A DNA stretch of 64,000 nucleotides, from positions 62,001-126,000 of the forward strand of contig NZ_JBJYIN010000002.1 in assembly GCF_046237015.1 (NCBI RefSeq), written 5' to 3'. Shown here one piece after another: positions 61,627 through 64,000 of the stretch. The stretch comes from JBJYIN01 sp046237015. GTDB lineage: Bacteria; Pseudomonadota; Gammaproteobacteria; Enterobacterales; Enterobacteriaceae. The translations under genes were made by a program, and so were the position numbers. Position 1 is the first letter of the stretch; each line of letters starts with the position of its first letter. The notes under the pieces were generated by a model. The model saw only the letters and a program-made list of their open reading frames with translations, made no database searches and was not told where the DNA came from.

Positions 61627-61837
61627 TGTAAACCTCCTGAAAACAAGCTATTCAAAAGTATGATGCTCACATGGATGTCGGCGATGGTTTTACCTGTAGT
61701 GAGGCAGAACATACCGAAGATTGGCGCTTTTTCGCTGTCGTGATAGACAAGGATGCGTATCACTGCGCCATCAAGTTATAATATACACTTAGTGAAAAAC
61801 AATACAATATTAACCACAATGCGGTACATCGGGTGAA

Positions 61838-62617
61838 ATGGTGATGAAAAAGACGCAAGGTATTCAGGTCATTTCGAGAGCAATTAAGATACTACGCTTA
61901 TTGAATGAGCGGGGCACCAGTCTGGGAGAACTCGCTCGCATGAGCGATTTACCTCGCTCAACCGTACAGCGCATCGTCGACACGTTAGCGGCGGAGAATC
62001 TGGTGGAAACCGGGGTATGCGGTGTCCGCCTGGGCTGGGGACTCAGTGAACTTGCGAAAAATGCCTATTCCGATGTGGTGGCACAGTTGCGGCACCCGCT
62101 TGAGGTACTGTTTGAGAAAACGCGGGAGACGGTTGATATTTCAACTTATCACGGGCGCGAGGTGATCTTTTTGGATCGTATCGTCAGCGATCAGGCCGTG
62201 CGTGTGGTGCCGGTGTACGATCGACCAAAACCGGTTTATGCGATGGCGAATGGGAAAGCGATGCTGTCCTTGCTGACGGATGAGCAGATTGTTGCCATGT
62301 TGAATAATCAAATCCCTGCTCTAACCCAGCATACGGTGGTCGATATTCCAACGTTGCTTAAGCAGATTGCCGAGGTTCGCGCCACGGGTTTTTCACTTGA
62401 TATCGAGGAACATGCGGAAGGCGTTTGCGCCGTGGGAATCCCGCTTGCGATACCGGGGCAACCGGCTCATGCGCTATCCGTGGTGATGCCGTCTTATCGT
62501 TTTAATGAGCGGCTTCCCAGCATTAAAAGCGCATTATTTGCGGCACAAACGGCATGCATGACCATCCTGCAACCCAAAGCGGTACGCGGTGGAAAATGTG
62601 ATATCAGGGGCGAGTAA
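61838..62617 (+). CDS. IclR-family transcriptional regulator
   Basis: A 259-residue regulator with an N-terminal winged helix-turn-helix (SRAIKILRLLNERGTSLGELARMSDLPRSTVQRIVDTL) and a C-terminal effector-binding domain (YHGREVIFLDRI, VYAMANGKAMLSLL, HAEGVCAVGIPL). It is divergent from the aldehyde dehydrogenase/FMN reductase operon with a 211-bp gap and probably controls it. A start at 61844 is equally possible. Confidence 0.92.
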   Translation: MVMKKTQGIQVISRAIKILRLLNERGTSLGELARMSDLPRSTVQRIVDTLAAENLVETGVCGVRLGWGLSELAKNAYSDVVAQLRHPLEVLFEKTRETVDISTYHGREVIFLDRIVSDQAVRVVPVYDRPKPVYAMANGKAMLSLLTDEQIVAMLNNQIPALTQHTVVDIPTLLKQIAEVRATGFSLDIEEHAEGVCAVGIPLAIPGQPAHALSVVMPSYRFNERLPSIKSALFAAQTACMTILQPKAVRGGKCDIRGE

Positions 62618-62707
62618 GTGGACTATTTTCGTTATGTTCTCAAAGCGCTAGGGCGTTAAGGGAACGATGTGATTAGAGGCACCGTAAGGCGACGATTTTA
62701 TGGTGTT

Positions 62708-62740
62708 AATGCCTGTTATTCCCATGGCGGGGCAGGCATT
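62708..62740. terminator. Hairpin between convergent regulator genes
   Basis: AATGCCTG (62708-62715) pairs with CAGGCATT (62733-62740), in the 149-bp gap between the IclR and LacI gene ends, followed by GATTTT. A candidate bidirectional terminator. Confidence 0.5.
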
Positions 62741-62766
62741 GATTTTGGCTAGGAATAGACAGCATT

Positions 62767-63792
62767 TTAATCCACTGCCTTGCGTAGCGTTGTGCGTAAG
62801 ACGGGTAATGCCTGAAACAGCCGTCTGTAGGGGATGTCTTTGGTCGGGGCAAGTAGTCGTTCACAGGTCGCTTCGGCCATTTCCGCCAGTGGTTGGGTGA
62901 AGGTTGTCAGTTGATAGCTCAGCCAGCTCGCCTGTTCGATATCATCAAAACCAATGATGCTGATATCTTCTGGGATCTTAAGGCCAAATTCATGCCGTGC
63001 GGCATCGATAAACCCGCAGGCGATGAGGTCTGTGACGCAAAACACACCATCTGGCCGTGACTCACGTTTTAACAGTTCCCGCGCTGCGATAACGCCAGTC
63101 TGGTAGCTGGTATTGCCTGCTCTGATCAGCGGAACACTTATCTTTGCTTTGGCCGCGGCTTCGAGAAAGCGAGTTTCGCGGATCACCATGCTGGGTGAAC
63201 GGGTAGACGAGGAGACGAGAGCAATATTCTGACATCCTGCGGTGAGAAACAGGTTAAATGCGACATCCATTGTTGAACTGTAGTCAATTTCAATATTATC
63301 GGCTCCCGCGAATTGCCCCATTCGGTTTATCAGGACGACTTGCTGTCCGCTTTGTAGGCAAATTTCGATCAGCGAACTGGGGGGGCTTCCCGATAAAACG
63401 ATGGTCGCAGTTGAACGGTAGTTCAATGTTTGTTGCAACGCTTCTCTGGCATTTTCTTCGCCATCATCGGTGTTAATGACCATTACTGCCCGTCCAGCTC
63501 TGCTCAGGCGGCGGGTGAGGTGTTCAAGTAAGCTGGATTGGTAGGGGGAAGCCAGGTTACCACCGAGAATACAGACCGGGCGGCTGGCTTCTTTGGAAAG
63601 GCCGCGAGCAAGATGGTTGACGTGGTAGTTGAGCGTTTGGGCCGCCGCGAGGACTTTACACCGAGTTTCTGCCGAAACGCTGCTGCCAGGGGTAAATGTA
63701 CGTGAAACTGCCGAACGTGAGACTCCCGCCAGACGAGCGACTTCGGTGGCGCTGGCAAATCGGCTGTGTTTACTCTGATTATTATTGCTCAT
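62767..63792 (-). CDS. LacI-family transcriptional regulator
   Basis: A 341-residue LacI/GalR regulator: helix-turn-helix and hinge at residues 10-65 (ATEVARLAGVSRSAVSRTFTPGSSVSAETR, LNYHVNHLARGL), then a periplasmic-binding-like ligand domain (VCILGGNLASPYQSSLL...GFDDIEQASWLSYQLTTFTQP). The target is unknown. Its start overlaps the end of the upstream phosphatase-like gene by 11 bp, so the two are probably one operon. Confidence 0.92.
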   Translation of the reverse strand: MSNNNQSKHSRFASATEVARLAGVSRSAVSRTFTPGSSVSAETRCKVLAAAQTLNYHVNHLARGLSKEASRPVCILGGNLASPYQSSLLEHLTRRLSRAGRAVMVINTDDGEENAREALQQTLNYRSTATIVLSGSPPSSLIEICLQSGQQVVLINRMGQFAGADNIEIDYSSTMDVAFNLFLTAGCQNIALVSSSTRSPSMVIRETRFLEAAAKAKISVPLIRAGNTSYQTGVIAARELLKRESRPDGVFCVTDLIACGFIDAARHEFGLKIPEDISIIGFDDIEQASWLSYQLTTFTQPLAEMAEATCERLLAPTKDIPYRRLFQALPVLRTTLRKAVD

Positions 63793-64000
63793 TACACCAT
63801 TCCGCCGTGGTTAATCGCTTTTCGCGTGCAATCCCCTGTTCGGCCAGACGAATCAGTGACGGTTTTGGCGCTTCGAACCATTCATCAGGATGCAGTTGTC
63901 GTTTATTGCGGATCAGCGCGATAGCGTCTTCCAGCGTTGGATAAAGTGTGGGGCATTCCAGATGCATAAATAGTGCGACCAGCGCCACGGAACGGCTACG
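63782..64000 (-). CDS. C-terminal part of a dual-specificity/tyrosine phosphatase-like protein (truncated by window)
   Basis: The last 72 codons of a gene that runs off the window end. The first visible residues (RSRSVALVALFMHLECPTL) resemble the region following the active-site loop in dual-specificity/tyrosine phosphatases (HCxxGxSRS), and YPTLEDAIALIRNKRQ fits the following helices of that fold. The catalytic Cys would lie just outside. Its stop overlaps the LacI gene start. The family call is tentative. Confidence 0.5.
   Translation of the reverse strand, partial: RSRSVALVALFMHLECPTLYPTLEDAIALIRNKRQLHPDEWFEAPKPSLIRLAEQGIAREKRLTTAEWCNEQ

Overview
The window looks like a chromosomal segment of a soft-rot enterobacterium, most probably Pectobacterium (wasabiae/parmentieri-like). 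This is inferred from the enterobacterial guaB-guaA core, a complete pgaABCD (hmsHFRS) operon, a methyl-accepting chemotaxis protein ending in NWETF, and a glycyl-radical propanediol microcompartment of the kind I remember from that genus. No rRNA, tRNA, CRISPR array, integrase or transposase gene was seen.

Layout. 0-3.4 kb: guaB and guaA (GMP synthesis). 3.6-5.6 kb: a small defence-like patch, with a Phd/YefM-RelE/ParE toxin-antitoxin pair and a DUF6896-like protein fused to a HEPN-like domain. 5.7-7.7 kb: a LysR regulator, a 4-OT tautomerase and an Asp/Glu-racemase-family protein. 7.8-15.3 kb: a minus-strand ABC importer operon (UgpABEC-like) carrying a HAD phosphatase and a PHP/CehA-type hydrolase, below a GcvA-like LysR gene. 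15.5-20.7 kb: three HMA-like modules, Pro/Tyr-rich membrane proteins, an atypical P1B ATPase (Ser-Cys-Ala instead of CPC) and a DUF3750-like protein. This resembles a ferrosome (fez) organelle cluster and is the most exciting region. 20.9-30.7 kb: a WYL (BrxR/CapW-like) regulator, pgaABCD for the biofilm exopolysaccharide PNAG, and, convergent with it, yfiR-dgcN-yfiB, a periplasmically controlled diguanylate cyclase module that would plausibly drive the PgaCD synthase through c-di-GMP.

30.8-34.4 kb: nine small minus-strand genes, several recognisable as immunity-type families (DUF6896, DUF2185/Imm33-like, Imm32-like), with no toxin or secretion gene beside them, so an orphan immunity array. 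34.7-38.8 kb: a TauE/SafE permease, a membrane-anchored DUF3298-like protein, and a chemoreceptor whose sigma-28 promoter is separated from it by a repeat element. 39.2-59.4 kb: a glycyl-radical (GRM) microcompartment locus. It has a PocR-domain histidine kinase and AraC-type response regulator, a second SAM synthetase, five shell proteins (two BMC-H, one permuted BMC-H, one BMC-T, one BMC-P), the glycyl radical diol dehydratase with its activase, CoA-acylating aldehyde dehydrogenase, PduL, acetate/propionate kinase, alcohol dehydrogenase, an EutJ-like chaperone, a flavoprotein, a PduO-C-like protein and three genes of unknown role. Together they would convert 1,2-propanediol via propanal to propanol and propionate with ATP gain. 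59.7-64 kb: an NAD(P)-aldehyde dehydrogenase and FMN reductase beside an IclR regulator, then a LacI regulator and the 3' end of a phosphatase-like gene.

A family of about 125-145 bp palindromic MITE-like repeats (ends TATACCC...GGGTATA) occurs six times in two core types, plus a mini-palindrome, mostly at module boundaries of the pga and microcompartment loci.
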